Shown one piece after another: positions 17,373 to 28,090 of a DNA stretch of 64,000 nucleotides. Positions within the stretch are counted from its first letter, which is position 1; each line of letters opens with the position of its first letter. The notes under the pieces are model-generated. The model saw only the letters and a program-made list of their open reading frames with translations. It did not search any database and had not been told where the DNA came from. Source of the stretch: Leucobacter aridicollis (GTDB taxonomy: Bacteria; Actinomycetota; Actinomycetes; Actinomycetales; Microbacteriaceae); the NCBI RefSeq assembly GCF_013409595.1, contig NZ_JACCBD010000001.1, forward strand, positions 992,001 through 1,056,000. Reading direction: 5' to 3'. The translations under genes and the position numbers were made by a program.

Positions 17373-19995
17373 GTCGCGATTGAGAAGAGCTTCGACAGGC
17401 AGAGCTGGCGAGACCTTGACGGTTCAGGCACCGTGAGTATCGGTGATCAGCTCAGCTTCGGGTTCACGGTCACGAACACCGGACGAACGACGCTCAGCCC
17501 GGTCACCGTGACCGACCCGATGCTCGCCGAGGCTGGTGTCACGGTCGTTTGCGACGCGTCGCGCCTCGCGCCGGGCGCGCAGACGAGCTGCGCCCAGAAC
17601 CGCGCCTATGTCGTCAGCGCTGACGATGTCGAAGCCGGCAAGATCGTGAACGTCGCGACCGCAACGGGCGGGCACGCCGGCCCGGCGGGCACGGTGCACG
17701 CCGAATCGAACACCGTCGAGGTGCCGATTGTGCCTGTCGAGTCCGGCCTCACGCTCGTGAAACGGCTCGACAAGTCCGTGCACCAGACGGGCGTCGAGGA
17801 CGTGAACGGGAACGGCCTGCCAGACGAGGGCGATCTCGTGTGGTTCGCCTTCACGCTGGAAAACACGGGGGACACCATCGTCCGCGACCCGCGCATCGTC
17901 GACGAACTCCTCGATGAGGCTGGCATTGCGATCGAGTGTGGTGCCGACCTGATCGCTCCGGGGGCAACGCTCGACTGCGCTGCGGTCGCCGGGTACGCGA
18001 TCACCGCGGCCGACGTCGAGAACGAACGCGTCGTGAACACGGCGAGCGCACTCGGGCAGGCCTCGACCGGAGCCGTGATCGCCCCAGACGCGACGATCAC
18101 GGTGCCAGTGGTTGAGCCTGCGCCCGGGCTCGCGATCAAGAAATCCCTTAACTCAGCCAAGGGCGAGGGCGGAATCGAGGACCTCGATCTCAGCGGAACG
18201 AACAGTCCGGGCGATCTCGTCTGGTACGCGTTTGACGTGACGAACACGGGCAACGTTGCGGTCGCGGACCTGCGCGTTGTCGACGGGCTGCTGGCAGATG
18301 CGGGCATCACCGTGAGCTGTGAATCCGCAGACCTGGCGCCCGGTGCCGAGACCCGCTGCGTGGCAGACGCAGGGCTCGCGATGACGCCCGACGATGCCGC
18401 GAACGGCAAGCTCACGAACACCGCGACGGCGGCGGCGACGGCGCCTGGCGGCGACACCGTGGCCGCCAAAGAGTCGGTGCACGAGCTCCCCGTCGTTCCC
18501 GCACGCGTCTCGCTCGCGATCGACAAGGCGCTGAACGACGCGGAAGGTGCCGGAGGGATCACCGACAGCAACGGGAACGGGTTGATCGACGCGGGAGACC
18601 TCGTCTGGTACGCGTTCACCGTGTCGAACACGGGCGAGGTGCCGCTGTCGGCCGTGAGCATTAGCGACGCCAAGCTGCCTGGAGACGGCCAGATCACGTG
18701 TGCGGCGACGTCGCTGGCGCCTGGCGCAGAGACGAGCTGCGTCGCCACCGAGGGCGTCGCCATCACTGCGGAGGAGGCGACGTCAGGAGTTGCGACGAAC
18801 ACCGCGACGGCGAGCGCGGCCACGGCCGCTGGAGTCTCGGTCGAATCGCTGCCGTCGACCGTTGACGTGCCGACCGCGGTCGCCGAACCGAGCCTGTTCG
18901 CGCAGAAGCATCTCGCGGGATGGTCGGACCTCGACGGCAGCGGGACGCTGAGCCGCGGCGACACGTTGGACTACGAGTTCACCGTGTGGAACGACGGCAA
19001 TACTCCTCTCAGCGCACTGTCAGTGGAAGACCACCTGCTTGCCGATGCCGGGATTGGCGTGACGTGCGCCGCGGTCGAGCTTGCCCCTGGCGCCCACATG
19101 ACGTGTGCCGCCGACGCCGGGTACCCGGTCTCGGCGTCTGAGGCCGCGGCGGGGGAGGTCGTGAACACTGCGGTCGCGGTTGGCGCCGCTGGCGAGGCCG
19201 GCGAGATCCGCTCGCCCGAGACTGCCCTCGTGACACCGGTCGCCCCCGTGCACCCGGCGCTCGCGCTGATCAAACGGCTCAACACCGATGCGCCGGGCGG
19301 GGGCACCGAGGACGTGAACGGTGACGGGCTCGTGAACGCGGGCGACGCGATCTGGTACGCATTCGAGGTTGTGAACCAAGGGGATCTGCCGCTCACCGCC
19401 GTGGCGCTCGAGGACGCCCTGCTAACGGGGGCCGGCGTCGAAGTGTCCTGCGAGGTCGCCGATCCGCTGCTGCCGCATGCAGTCGCGAGGTGCACAGCTG
19501 ACGCAGGCTACGAGGTGACCCTCGACGACGAAGCCGCTGGGCGGGTCCACAACACCGCGCGCGTCACCGGTGAGACGCTGCTCGGCGACGCGGTGGCGTC
19601 CCCGACGGCGGCGCACACCACGTGGCTCACGGTCGCGCGGCCGGGCATTGCGATCGAGAAGCGGCTCGACCGCACCGAGGATCTCGACAGCTCGGGCATG
19701 GTGACCGCCGGCGATCTTCTCTGGTACGGCTTCACCGTCACCAACATCGGAAACGTGCCGCTCAGCGCGGTGGCGGTCGACGATCCGCTCCTGGCGGAGG
19801 CCGGCGTTGACGTGACCTGCGCTGCCGGCGAGCTCGCGCCGGGGGCGACCGTTGAGTGCGCTGCGGTCGCGGGGTACGAGGTCCCGGGCGATGCGGTGGC
19901 GGATCGGCGCGTCGTGAACGTCGCAGCGGCAGCGGCAGCCTCGCCTGCGGGCGGCACCGAGAACAGCACACCATTCGAACTGGTGACCACCGTGT
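17373..19995 (+). repeat. Seven ~125-residue DUF11-like repeats in the surface protein
   Basis: Repeat units start at about 17373, 17748, 18129, 18513, 18894, 19260 and 19647, so spacing is 366-387 bases. Each begins with a hydrophobic-K-R/S-L strand, then a D-x-N/D-G-x-G-x-x-x-x-GD loop (such as DVNGNGLPDEGD), then a W-Y/F-F-T-V-x-NTG strand, and ends with LAPGA-x-x-x-C and VVNTA. This is the conserved bacterial surface-repeat (DUF11/DUF7507-like) pattern. The acidic loop resembles a calcium-binding EF-hand or dockerin loop. Confidence 0.8.
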
Positions 19996-20262
19996 ACCCC
20001 GCGGACGATGGCGAGGGTCCCGGTGGCCCGGGCGCGCCAGGCGGACCCGGCAGCCCTGGTGGCCCCGGGACGCCCGGCGGCCCCAGCGTGATCGGTGAGA
20101 CGGGCGGGGTGGGGCCGCTCGGCGCGGCCGCCATCGCCGCCCTGCTGCTCGTGCTCGGCGCGCTGCTCGCCAGCAAGCGGCTCGCGCGTCAGCAACGTGG
20201 CTAATCTGGCCCGCCCTGTGGCAAAAGTCGCCCTGTCCCGTGAGTTCCGGCTCCGGGCAGGG

Positions 20263-20268
20263 TAGACT
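20263..20268 (+). promoter_or_regulatory. Probable -10 box of the glycine-cleavage operon
   Basis: TAGACT lies about 35 bases upstream of the first riboswitch aptamer. It is inside a small dyad GGGCAG-ggtagact-CTGCCC (20255-20274). No clear -35 was found. Transcription would begin near 20275, so the riboswitch lies entirely in the 5' UTR. Confidence 0.5.
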
Positions 20269-20299
20269 CTGCCCTAACAACTGAACACGCCGTGTAGGC

Positions 20300-20482
20300 A
20301 TTGCGGGAGAGACCGGGTCAGCCCCGGCGCCGTAGGAGCAAACCCTCCCCGGGAAACTCTCAGGCCCCTGTACCGCAACGCGTAGGCAACTCTGAAAAGC
20401 AGCGGGCTTCCCGCTCACCGAAGGTGCAAGGGCGCAGTGGTGGTTTCACTCGCTCGAATCTCTCAGGTCACAGTACAGAGCG
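20300..20482 (+). ncRNA. Tandem glycine riboswitch
   Basis: Two consecutive aptamers of the glycine riboswitch class. Aptamer 1 (about 20303-20376) has the core elements GGGAGAGACCGGG, CGCCGTAGGAGCAAACC, GGAAACTCTCAGGCCC and GTACCGC. Aptamer 2 (about 20390-20480) has CTCTGAAAAGCAGCGGGC, CACCGAAGGTGCAAGGGCGC, GAATCTCTCAGGTCACAG and closes with CAGAG pairing to CTCTG. The short linker allows the known tandem arrangement. It sits 50 bases before the gcvP start and should switch the glycine-cleavage genes on at high glycine; whether it acts on transcription or translation is not visible. Confidence 0.93.
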
Positions 20483-20532
20483 GGGAGGATCTTTACGTTG
20501 GTCGCGCCCGACCCCGATATTGGAGATCCTCT

Positions 20533-23397
20533 GTGACATCACCAGCACTGTCCGTACCCTTCGAGAACCGCCACATCGGCGTCACCTCCGACGCCGACCA
20601 GCGGGTCATGCTCGACGCGCTCGGGTTCGAGAGCCGCGCGGCCCTCGTTGACGCCGCCGTTCCGGCCGCGATCCGGAGCGCGCGCCCGCTCGACCTGCCC
20701 GACGCGCTGAGCGAGGAGGGGGTCCTCGCAGAACTTCGCGGCCTCGCCTCGCAGAACGTCGTGAAGACGCAGCTCATCGGGCAGGGCTTCTACGGCACGC
20801 ACACGCCGCCGGTGATCCGCCGCAACGTGCTCGAGAGCCCCTCCTGGTACACGGCGTACACGCCCTACCAGCCCGAGATCTCGCAGGGCCGCCTCGAGGC
20901 GCTCCTGAATTTCCAGACCATGGTGTCTGATCTCACAGGCCTGCCCATCGCGAACGCGTCCATGCTTGACGAGGCCTCGTCCGCGGCGGAGGCCGTGCTG
21001 CTCATGCGCCGCGCGAACAAGTCGAAGGCCGACGCGAAGACTGTGGTCGACGCAAACCTCTTCCCGCAGACGATCGCCGTCATCACTGGCCGCGCTGAAG
21101 CGCTCGGCTTCGACGTTGAGGTCGCGGACCTCTCCACGGGCCTGCCCGACGGCGAGATCTCGGGCATCGTGCTGCAGCAGCCGGGCAACGACGGCGCGGT
21201 CGTCGACCACGCGGCGGTGATCCAGGCGGCGAAGGATCGCGGCGCGATGGTCACCATCGCGGCCGACCTCCTCGCGCTCACGCTCATCACCTCGCCGGGC
21301 GAGCAGGGCGCCGACATTGCGGTCGGCAACACTCAGCGGTTCGGCGTGCCGCTGTTCTTCGGGGGCCCGCACGCGGCGTTCCTCGCGGTGCGGGAGGGCC
21401 TCGAGCGCTCGCTCCCGGGTCGCCTCGTCGGCGTCTCGAAGGATCAGGAAGGCCGCACGGCCTACCGGTTGGCGCTCCAGACGCGCGAGCAGCACATCCG
21501 CCGCGAGAAGGCGACAAGCAACATCTGCACCGCGCAGGCGCTCCTCGCGATCACCGCGTCGATGTACGCCGTCTACCACGGCCCCGACGGGCTCAAGCGG
21601 ATCGCCCAGCGCACGCACGCGCACGCTCGCGCGCTCGCCGCAGCCCTCGCGGGCGTCGGGGTGGAACTCGTGCGCGACTCGTTCTTTGACACCCTCTGGG
21701 CGCGGGTTCCGGGCCTCGCTTCGAAGATCGTCGCCGTCGCGGCTGACGCCGGGCTGAACCTTCGGCTCGTCGACGAAGACACCGTCGGTATCTCGCTCGA
21801 CGAGACGACGACCGCGCAGACCGTTGCGGCCGTCGCCGAGGTCTTCGGCGCGACGGCCCCCGAGGCTGTCGAAGCGGGCGACTACGCCTTCTCGGCCGAG
21901 CTCACCCGCACGAGCGAGTACCTCACCCACCCGATCTTCCACGAGGTCCGCTCGGAGACGCAGATGCTGCGCTACCTCCGCCGCCTCGCCGACCGCGACC
22001 TCGCGCTCGACCGGACGATGATCCCGCTCGGCTCGTGCACGATGAAGCTCAACTCGACCGCCGAGATGGAATCGATCTCGTGGCCAGAGTTCGCGGGGAT
22101 CCACCCGTACGTCCCCGCCGACCAGAGCGCGGGCTGGCGCGAGCTCATCGGCCGCCTCGAGAACTGGCTGCTTGAGATCACCGGCTACGCGGGCATCTCG
22201 CTACAGCCGAACGCCGGCTCGCAGGGCGAGTACGCGGGCCTCCTCGCGATCCGCAGCTACCACCTCGCGAACGGTGACGACGGCCGCGACGTCTGCCTCA
22301 TCCCCGAATCCGCGCACGGCACGAACGCCGCGTCTGCGGTGCTCGCCGGCATGCGCGTCGTCATCGTGAAGAACACGCCGACGGGCGCGATCGACCTCGA
22401 CGACCTCGACGCGAAGATCGAGCAGCACCAGGCGGCGCTGTCGGCCATCATGATCACCTACCCGTCGACCTACGGCGTCTACGACGCTGACGTGCGGGAC
22501 GTCTGCGACCGCGTGCACGCGGCAGGCGGCCAGGTATACATCGATGGCGCGAACATGAACGCGCTCGTCGGCCTCGGCAAGCCGGGCGAGTTCGGGGGCG
22601 ACGTCTCCCACCTGAACCTGCACAAGACGTTCGCGATCCCGCACGGCGGCGGCGGGCCCGGCGTCGGCCCGGTCGCGGTCGCCGAGCACCTGAAGCCGTT
22701 CCTGCCGGGCAACCCGGCCGCGGGCCTCGCGGCCGACGGGATCCAGACGACCGACGGGATCCCCGTCGCGGCGACCCTGTTCGGTTCCGCTGGCGTCCTG
22801 CCGATCTCGTTCGCGTACGTCGCGATGATGGGCGGCGAGGGGCTCACCCGCGCGACCGAGACCGCGCTGCTCTCGGCGAACTACATCGCCGCGCGCCTCC
22901 GCGAGCACTTCCCGGTGCTGTTCACCGGCGAGACCGGACTCGTCGCGCACGAGTGCATCCTCGACCTGCGCGAGCTCACCGCGAAGTCAGGCGTCACCGC
23001 CGAGGACGTGGCGAAGCGCCTCATCGACTTCGGCTTCCACGCGCCGACGCTCGCGTTTCCGGTTCCGGGCACGCTCATGGTCGAGCCCACCGAGTCCGAG
23101 GATCTCGGCGAGATCGAGCGGTTCATCGAGGCGATGATCCAGATCCGCGCCGAGATCGACGACGTCATCGCGGGCACCTACGCGATCGAGGCGTCGCCGC
23201 TGCGCGGCGCACCGCACCCCGCCGCCGTCGTCGTCTCCGACAGCTGGGACCGCGCGTACACCCGCGAGCAGGCCGCGTTCCCGAGCGAGCGCCTGCGCGT
23301 CGACAAGTACTTCCCGCCCGTCTCGCGCATTGATGGCGCGTTCGGCGACCGCAACCTTGTCTGCTCCTGCCCGCCCATCGAAGCCTACGAGGACTAA
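20533..23397 (+). CDS. gcvP: Glycine dehydrogenase (decarboxylating), P-protein
   Basis: A 954-residue PLP enzyme of the glycine cleavage system that decarboxylates glycine and passes the aminomethyl group to lipoylated GcvH. The single long chain contains both halves; the PLP lysine is in [20 protein letters not shown] (about base 22610-22670). The N-terminal FENRHIG motif is intact. The frame is open upstream into the riboswitch, so the GTG at 20533, preceded by TTGGAGATCC, is chosen. First gene of gcvP-gcvT-gcvH-sdaA. Confidence 0.96.
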   Translation: MTSPALSVPFENRHIGVTSDADQRVMLDALGFESRAALVDAAVPAAIRSARPLDLPDALSEEGVLAELRGLASQNVVKTQLIGQGFYGTHTPPVIRRNVLESPSWYTAYTPYQPEISQGRLEALLNFQTMVSDLTGLPIANASMLDEASSAAEAVLLMRRANKSKADAKTVVDANLFPQTIAVITGRAEALGFDVEVADLSTGLPDGEISGIVLQQPGNDGAVVDHAAVIQAAKDRGAMVTIAADLLALTLITSPGEQGADIAVGNTQRFGVPLFFGGPHAAFLAVREGLERSLPGRLVGVSKDQEGRTAYRLALQTREQHIRREKATSNICTAQALLAITASMYAVYHGPDGLKRIAQRTHAHARALAAALAGVGVELVRDSFFDTLWARVPGLASKIVAVAADAGLNLRLVDEDTVGISLDETTTAQTVAAVAEVFGATAPEAVEAGDYAFSAELTRTSEYLTHPIFHEVRSETQMLRYLRRLADRDLALDRTMIPLGSCTMKLNSTAEMESISWPEFAGIHPYVPADQSAGWRELIGRLENWLLEITGYAGISLQPNAGSQGEYAGLLAIRSYHLANGDDGRDVCLIPESAHGTNAASAVLAGMRVVIVKNTPTGAIDLDDLDAKIEQHQAALSAIMITYPSTYGVYDADVRDVCDRVHAAGGQVYIDGANMNALVGLGKPGEFGGDVSHLNLHKTFAIPHGGGGPGVGPVAVAEHLKPFLPGNPAAGLAADGIQTTDGIPVAATLFGSAGVLPISFAYVAMMGGEGLTRATETALLSANYIAARLREHFPVLFTGETGLVAHECILDLRELTAKSGVTAEDVAKRLIDFGFHAPTLAFPVPGTLMVEPTESEDLGEIERFIEAMIQIRAEIDDVIAGTYAIEASPLRGAPHPAAVVVSDSWDRAYTREQAAFPSERLRVDKYFPPVSRIDGAFGDRNLVCSCPPIEAYED

Positions 23398-23399
23398 TC

Positions 23400-24554
23400 A
23401 TGACTGAGCACACGACCGAGCAGCCAAAGCACACGTCGCTGCACGCCGAGCACGAGAAGCTCGGCGCATCGTTCACCGACTTCGGCGGCTGGGATATGCC
23501 GCTGAAGTACGGCAGCGAACTCGCCGAGCACCGCGCCGTGCGGGAGGCCGCCGGCCTCTTCGACCTGTCGCATATGGGGGAGGTCTGGGTGTCGGGCGAC
23601 GACGCCGCTGCGTTCCTGAACACCGCCCTCGTCGGCAACTTCGCAGTGACGGCCGTCGGGAAGGCGAAGTACTCACTCATCGTGAACGCCGACGGCGGCA
23701 TCGTCGACGACCTCATCGTCTACCGCATCGCCGAGACGCGCTTCCTCGTCGTGCCGAACGCGGGCAACGCCCCGACGGTCGCGCGCCTCCTCACCGAGCG
23801 GGCCGAGGATTTCGCCGTCGAGGTCACCGACGCGTCGGCCGACACTGCCCTTATTGCCGTGCAGGGGCCGAACTCCGAGGCGATCGTGCGGGCCGTCGTC
23901 GCAACCGACGACGAGCGCGCCGCGGTCGCGGACCTCGCGTACTACGCGTGGACGGCGGTCACGGTCTCGGGCATCGACGTGCTGCTCGCGCGCACCGGGT
24001 ACACCGGCGAGGACGGCTTCGAGCTGTACATCCCGGCCGATCGCGCGCCGGAGCTCTGGCAGCTGCTGCTCGCCGCGGGGGAGGGCCACGGCCTCACCCC
24101 GTGCGGCCTCGCCTCGCGTGACTCCCTGCGCCTCGAGGCAGGCATGCCCCTCTACGGCAACGAACTGAGCGTCGACACGACCCCGTTCGAGGCGAACCTC
24201 GGCGGCGTCGTCTCGTTCAAGAAGACCGAGAACTTCGTCGGACGCGCCGCGCTCGAGGCGGCGAAGGCTGCCGGGTCGCGCCGCGTACTCGTCGGGCTCA
24301 AGGGCCTCGGGCGCCGCGCTGGTCGCGGCGGCTACGCGGTGTTCACACCAGCATCCGAGGTTACCGACGAGGCGCCGCGCGAGATCGGCGTCATCACGAG
24401 CGGGCAGCCCAGCCCGACCCTCGGCTACCCGATCGCCCTCGCGAAGCTCGACGCGAGCTTCGCCGAGCCGGGCACGACCGTCGAGGTCGACCTGCGCGGC
24501 AAGCGCGAGCCGTTCGAGGTCGTCGCGCTCCCGTTCTACACGCGCAGCGCGTAG
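23400..24554 (+). CDS. gcvT: Aminomethyltransferase, glycine cleavage T-protein
   Basis: A 384-residue folate-dependent enzyme releasing ammonia and transferring the methylene group from GcvH to tetrahydrofolate. Landmarks include [50 protein letters not shown] and [19 protein letters not shown]. Only two bases separate it from gcvP, so the two are co-transcribed. Confidence 0.95.
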   Translation: MTEHTTEQPKHTSLHAEHEKLGASFTDFGGWDMPLKYGSELAEHRAVREAAGLFDLSHMGEVWVSGDDAAAFLNTALVGNFAVTAVGKAKYSLIVNADGGIVDDLIVYRIAETRFLVVPNAGNAPTVARLLTERAEDFAVEVTDASADTALIAVQGPNSEAIVRAVVATDDERAAVADLAYYAWTAVTVSGIDVLLARTGYTGEDGFELYIPADRAPELWQLLLAAGEGHGLTPCGLASRDSLRLEAGMPLYGNELSVDTTPFEANLGGVVSFKKTENFVGRAALEAAKAAGSRRVLVGLKGLGRRAGRGGYAVFTPASEVTDEAPREIGVITSGQPSPTLGYPIALAKLDASFAEPGTTVEVDLRGKREPFEVVALPFYTRSA

Positions 24555-24634
24555 CCCCGGCCGTGCGGCAACGAACGCCGCACGGCACCACCGAGCACCC
24601 CCACACCACCCCACAGAAAGAACACGAGAACCCC

Positions 24635-25015
24635 ATGAGCCAGGTACACGCAGGATTCCGCTACTCCGACGAGCACGAGTGGATCGACGATCAGAGCCCC
24701 GCAACCGTCGGCGTCAGCCAGGTCGCGGCCGACGCGCTCGGCGACGTCGTCTACATCGAGCTGCCCGAGGTCGGTGCGCAGCTCACCGCCGGCGAGGTCT
24801 GCGGTGAGATCGAGTCGACGAAGTCGGTCTCCGACCTCTACAGCCCGGTCACGGGCGAGGTCGTCGAGATCAACGACGCCGTCGTTACAGACCCCGCGCT
24901 CGTAAACAGCGACCCCTACGGCGCGGCGTGGCTGTTCCGCGTCGCCGTCACGGCGGAGGGCCCGCTGCTCTCGGCCGAGGAGTACGCCGCCGCGAACGAC
25001 GCCACCGTCGCGTAA
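24635..25015 (+). CDS. gcvH: Glycine cleavage H-protein
   Basis: A 126-residue lipoyl carrier shuttling the aminomethyl intermediate between GcvP, GcvT and the L-protein. The lipoylation lysine is in [18 protein letters not shown]. The start at 24635 ([16 protein letters not shown]) matches the family; an in-frame ATG at 24563 would add an unrelated extension. AGAAAGAAC lies upstream of the ATG. Third gene of the operon. Confidence 0.95.
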   Translation: MSQVHAGFRYSDEHEWIDDQSPATVGVSQVAADALGDVVYIELPEVGAQLTAGEVCGEIESTKSVSDLYSPVTGEVVEINDAVVTDPALVNSDPYGAAWLFRVAVTAEGPLLSAEEYAAANDATVA

Positions 25016-25056
25016 CGCGACCCCATCACCCCACACCCCGAAAGGCAGGCCGCAGC

Positions 25057-26484
25057 GTGGCGATCAGCGTCTTCGATCTTTTTTCCGTCGGGATCGGGCC
25101 ATCGAGCTCACACACCGTCGGACCGATGCGCGCCGGCCATGCGTTCGTGGCGGGTATCGCCGCACGCGGCCAGCTTGACGGGGTAGCCGGGCTGCGGGTG
25201 GACCTCTTCGGTTCGCTCGCGGCCACCGGCCACGGGCACGGCACCTTCACCGCGGTGCTGCTCGGGCTCGAGGGTTTCGACCCCGAGACCGTGCTGCCCA
25301 GCGAGGTTGAGTCGGCGCTCGCGCGGATCGAGGAGACCGGCGAGCTGAGGGTTGGCGCCGAGCTCGGCACCGCGGCCCTCGGGGCGGGGCCGGCGATCGT
25401 GCCGTTCGGCGTCGCCGACATGGTGCTGCGCCCGCTGACCGTGCTCGAAACGCACACGAACGGTATGCGGTTTGCAGCGCTCGACGCCGCGGGCGAGGTG
25501 CTCGACGAGCAGACCTACTACTCGGTCGGCGGCGGCTTCATCGTGCGCGACGGGGCGGAGGAGAAGATCCTCGACCGCCTGGCGGAGCAGCTCGCCGAGC
25601 AGCCCTACCCGTTCACCACTGCCGCCGAACTGCTCGTGCACAGCGAATCGAACGGGCTGAGCATCGCTGAGGTGATGCTCGCGAACGAGCTCGTGAGTCG
25701 CGACGAGGAGGCTGTCCGCGACGGACTCGCCCACATCTGGGATGTGATGGAGGCGTGCAAGAACTCCGCCCTCACCCGCACGGGCGTGCTGCCGGGCGGG
25801 CTGAACGTGCGCCGCCGCGCGCCAGAGTGGCACCGCAAGCTGAGCGAACAGGATCCTGATCGCGACCCCGTCTTCTGGCAGGAGTGGATTAACCTCGTTG
25901 CCCTCGCCGTGAACGAGGAGAACGCGTCTGGCGGCCGCGTCGTTACCGCGCCGACGAACGGCGCGGCCGGTATCATTCCCGCGGTGCTGTTCTACGCGAC
26001 GCACTACGCGCCGGGCGCCGCGACCTGGAGCGCGGAAGAGAAGCAGCGCGTCGTCGTCGACTTCCTGCTCGCCGCGGCCGCCGTTGGCGTGCTGTTCAAA
26101 GAGCAGGCGTCGATCTCGGGCGCCGAGGTCGGTTGCCAGGGCGAGGTCGGTTCCGCATCGTCGATGGCGGCCGCGGGCCTCGCGCAGATCCTCGGCGGCA
26201 CGCCGCAGCAGGTCGAGAACGCCGCGGAGATCGCGATGGAGCATAACCTCGGCCTCACGTGCGACCCGATCGGCGGGCTCGTGCAGATCCCGTGCATCGA
26301 GCGCAACGCGATCGCGGCGTCGAAGGCGATCAACGCCGCGAAGATGGCGCTCATGGGCGACGGTGAGCACCACGTCACGCTCGACGAGGTCATCATCACG
26401 ATGCGCGAGACCGGTAAGGACATGAGCGACAAGTACAAGGAGACCGCGCGCGGCGGGCTCGCCGTGAACGTCATCGAGTGCTGA
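25057..26484 (+). CDS. sdaA: L-serine ammonia-lyase, iron-sulfur type
   Basis: A 475-residue single-chain L-serine dehydratase converting serine to pyruvate and ammonia. The N-terminal [20 protein letters not shown] motif and the cysteines in [17 protein letters not shown] and [17 protein letters not shown] that ligate the 4Fe-4S cluster are all present. The GTG at 25057, with AAAGGCAGG upstream, matches the conserved N-terminus; the frame is open further up into gcvH. Its place in the glycine operon suggests that serine made from glycine by GlyA (not in this window) is drained to pyruvate. Confidence 0.95.
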   Translation: MAISVFDLFSVGIGPSSSHTVGPMRAGHAFVAGIAARGQLDGVAGLRVDLFGSLAATGHGHGTFTAVLLGLEGFDPETVLPSEVESALARIEETGELRVGAELGTAALGAGPAIVPFGVADMVLRPLTVLETHTNGMRFAALDAAGEVLDEQTYYSVGGGFIVRDGAEEKILDRLAEQLAEQPYPFTTAAELLVHSESNGLSIAEVMLANELVSRDEEAVRDGLAHIWDVMEACKNSALTRTGVLPGGLNVRRRAPEWHRKLSEQDPDRDPVFWQEWINLVALAVNEENASGGRVVTAPTNGAAGIIPAVLFYATHYAPGAATWSAEEKQRVVVDFLLAAAAVGVLFKEQASISGAEVGCQGEVGSASSMAAAGLAQILGGTPQQVENAAEIAMEHNLGLTCDPIGGLVQIPCIERNAIAASKAINAAKMALMGDGEHHVTLDEVIITMRETGKDMSDKYKETARGGLAVNVIEC

Positions 26485-26536
26485 GAACTCGCCCCGCTGA
26501 GGGGCGACGCACAGCCGCCGCGGGTACGCTAAACCG

Positions 26537-28060
26537 GTGACTACCGTTCTCCTCTACGCCCTCGGGATCCTGATCATCGTGCTGCTGCTCGGCATCTCGA
26601 TCGCGCTGCACGAAATCGGGCATCTGCTCCCCGCCAAGCTCTTTGGCGTGAAGGTGACGCAGTACATGATCGGCTTCGGGCGCACCATCTGGTCACGCAA
26701 GAAGGGCGAGACCGAGTACGGCGTGAAGATGCTGCCGCTCGGCGGCTACGTCGCGATGATCGGCATGTATCCGCCGTCGAAGCCGGGGGAGGCGCCGCGC
26801 GAGTCCACCACCGGGTTCCTGAACTCGGTCGTCGAAGACGCGCCCGTCAAGGTCGGCAAGAAGCACGGCGAGTCGATCGTCGACGAGATCACGCGGGTTG
26901 GGGACGTCGCGCCGGCGGCGCCGAGCGATGCCGGCCCGGGGAACACCGGGCCGAGCGATGCGGACGCCTCGGTAGCAGCTGGGCAGGACGAGACCGAATA
27001 CCGCCGCGGCCTCGCCGGCTGGGTCGACGAGGCGCGCGACGCGAGCGCGGAGACGATCCCCGATGGGGAGGATCACCGGTCGTTCTACAGGCTCCCCGTC
27101 TGGAAGAAGATCATCGTGATGGCGGGCGGGCCGCTCATGAACCTGGTGCTCGCGTTCCTGTTCTTCGGCATCGTGATCTCCGGCTTCGGCGTCGCACAGT
27201 CGAGCACGACGCTCGCGCAGGTGAGCGAGTGCCTTGTGCCCGCGGGGAGCACGCAGACGAGCTGCGGGACCGACGACCCGGCGGCGCCAGCCGCGGCCGC
27301 TGGGTTGCAGCCAGGGGACACGCTTGTCGCCGTGAACGGGACGAAGATCGAGGACTGGGAGCAGTTCCGCTCGATCGTCGCCTCATCGCCTGGCCTCACC
27401 CTGCAGGTCGAGATCGAGCGCAACGGCAAGTCCGACATCATGGCGCTCACGCCCGAGGCGAACGAACGGATCCTCGCGGACAGCAGCGGTAAGGCAGTGC
27501 TCAACGAAGACGGCACGCCGAAGACTGAGAGCGTCGGCATGATCGGGGCAACCCCCGGCTCCGAGGTGGTGCAGCGCCCGATCGCCGAGGTACCAGCGTT
27601 CGTCGGCGAGAACGTGAAGAACGTCGCCGGGGTCATCGTGAACCTCCCCGCGCGCCTCGTCGACGTCTGGCAGGCTGCCTTCGGTGCGGAGGAACGCGAC
27701 CCGAACGGCCCGATGGGCGTCGTCGGGATCGGCAGGCTGGCGGGTGAGGTCGTGAGCATGGACGAGGCCCCGCTCGCCGCGCGCGCCCAGTTCATCTTCA
27801 GCCTCGCGGGCTCGCTCAACGTGGCGCTGTTCGTGTTCAACCTCGTGCCGCTCATGCCGCTCGACGGCGGGCACATCGCTGGCGCGATCTACGAGGCGAT
27901 CAAGCGGGGCTGGGCGCGGCTGCGCGGCAAACCCGACCCGGGCCCCGTCGACACGGCGAAGATGGTGCCGGTCACGTTTGTGGTCGTGATCGCCCTCGGT
28001 GCGATGAGCCTGCTGCTCATGTACGCCGATATTGTGAAGCCCGTCGCGCTATTCGGCTAA
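26537..28060 (+). CDS. rseP: Site-2 zinc metalloprotease, RseP/Rip1-like
   Basis: A 507-residue intramembrane protease of the M50 family. The zinc motif HEIGH lies in helix 1 (ISIALHEIGHLLPAK) and the distal metal ligand in NLVPLMPLDGGHI near the C-terminus. Between them are a PDZ domain (AAAGLQPGDTLVAVNGT) and a ~65-residue Ala/Asp/Ser-rich low-complexity insertion (bases ~26900-27075). Such proteases cleave anti-sigma factors and other membrane proteins. TACGCT at 26525-26530, six bases before the GTG, suggests a leaderless transcript. Followed closely by ispG, the usual actinobacterial order. Confidence 0.92.
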   Translation: MTTVLLYALGILIIVLLLGISIALHEIGHLLPAKLFGVKVTQYMIGFGRTIWSRKKGETEYGVKMLPLGGYVAMIGMYPPSKPGEAPRESTTGFLNSVVEDAPVKVGKKHGESIVDEITRVGDVAPAAPSDAGPGNTGPSDADASVAAGQDETEYRRGLAGWVDEARDASAETIPDGEDHRSFYRLPVWKKIIVMAGGPLMNLVLAFLFFGIVISGFGVAQSSTTLAQVSECLVPAGSTQTSCGTDDPAAPAAAAGLQPGDTLVAVNGTKIEDWEQFRSIVASSPGLTLQVEIERNGKSDIMALTPEANERILADSSGKAVLNEDGTPKTESVGMIGATPGSEVVQRPIAEVPAFVGENVKNVAGVIVNLPARLVDVWQAAFGAEERDPNGPMGVVGIGRLAGEVVSMDEAPLAARAQFIFSLAGSLNVALFVFNLVPLMPLDGGHIAGAIYEAIKRGWARLRGKPDPGPVDTAKMVPVTFVVVIALGAMSLLLMYADIVKPVALFG

Positions 28061-28090
28061 CGTTCGGCTGACCCCGGTAGACTCGGTTCC

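Larger units (their letters stand above)
14923..20204 (+). pseudogene. Large repeat-containing surface protein, frame broken near 17020
   Basis: Two overlapping frames form one gene. The first (14923-17052) has an Arg-rich N-terminus, a signal peptide ending near TPASAES, a DTDGDGTFDG loop, and a start of DUF11-like sequence; it then runs into a stop. The second frame carries on the same homology to 20204. Adding one G, or slipping back one base, at the GGGG run 17019-17022 restores TPGETLTYSLEF and gives about 1760 residues. The rest holds seven ~125-residue repeats (17373 to about 19995), a Gly/Pro-rich spacer, IGETG, a hydrophobic helix and a basic tail, a cell-wall-sorting-like end with a degenerate LPxTG. 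The ATG at 14923 has GGGGGAG just upstream and is preferred over GTG at 14899. It may be a true pseudogene, a sequencing error, or a slipping gene. Confidence 0.75.

Noticed and set aside
20437..20532. Upstream extension of gcvP to the ATG at 20437
   Set aside because: That start would lie inside the second glycine aptamer. Homology and the ribosome-binding site support GTG at 20533.
20539..22104. Long open frame (521 codons) antisense to gcvP
   Set aside because: It lies entirely opposite a well-supported gcvP, is very rich in Arg/Asp/Val as expected from the complement of GC-rich codons, and has no recognisable domain.
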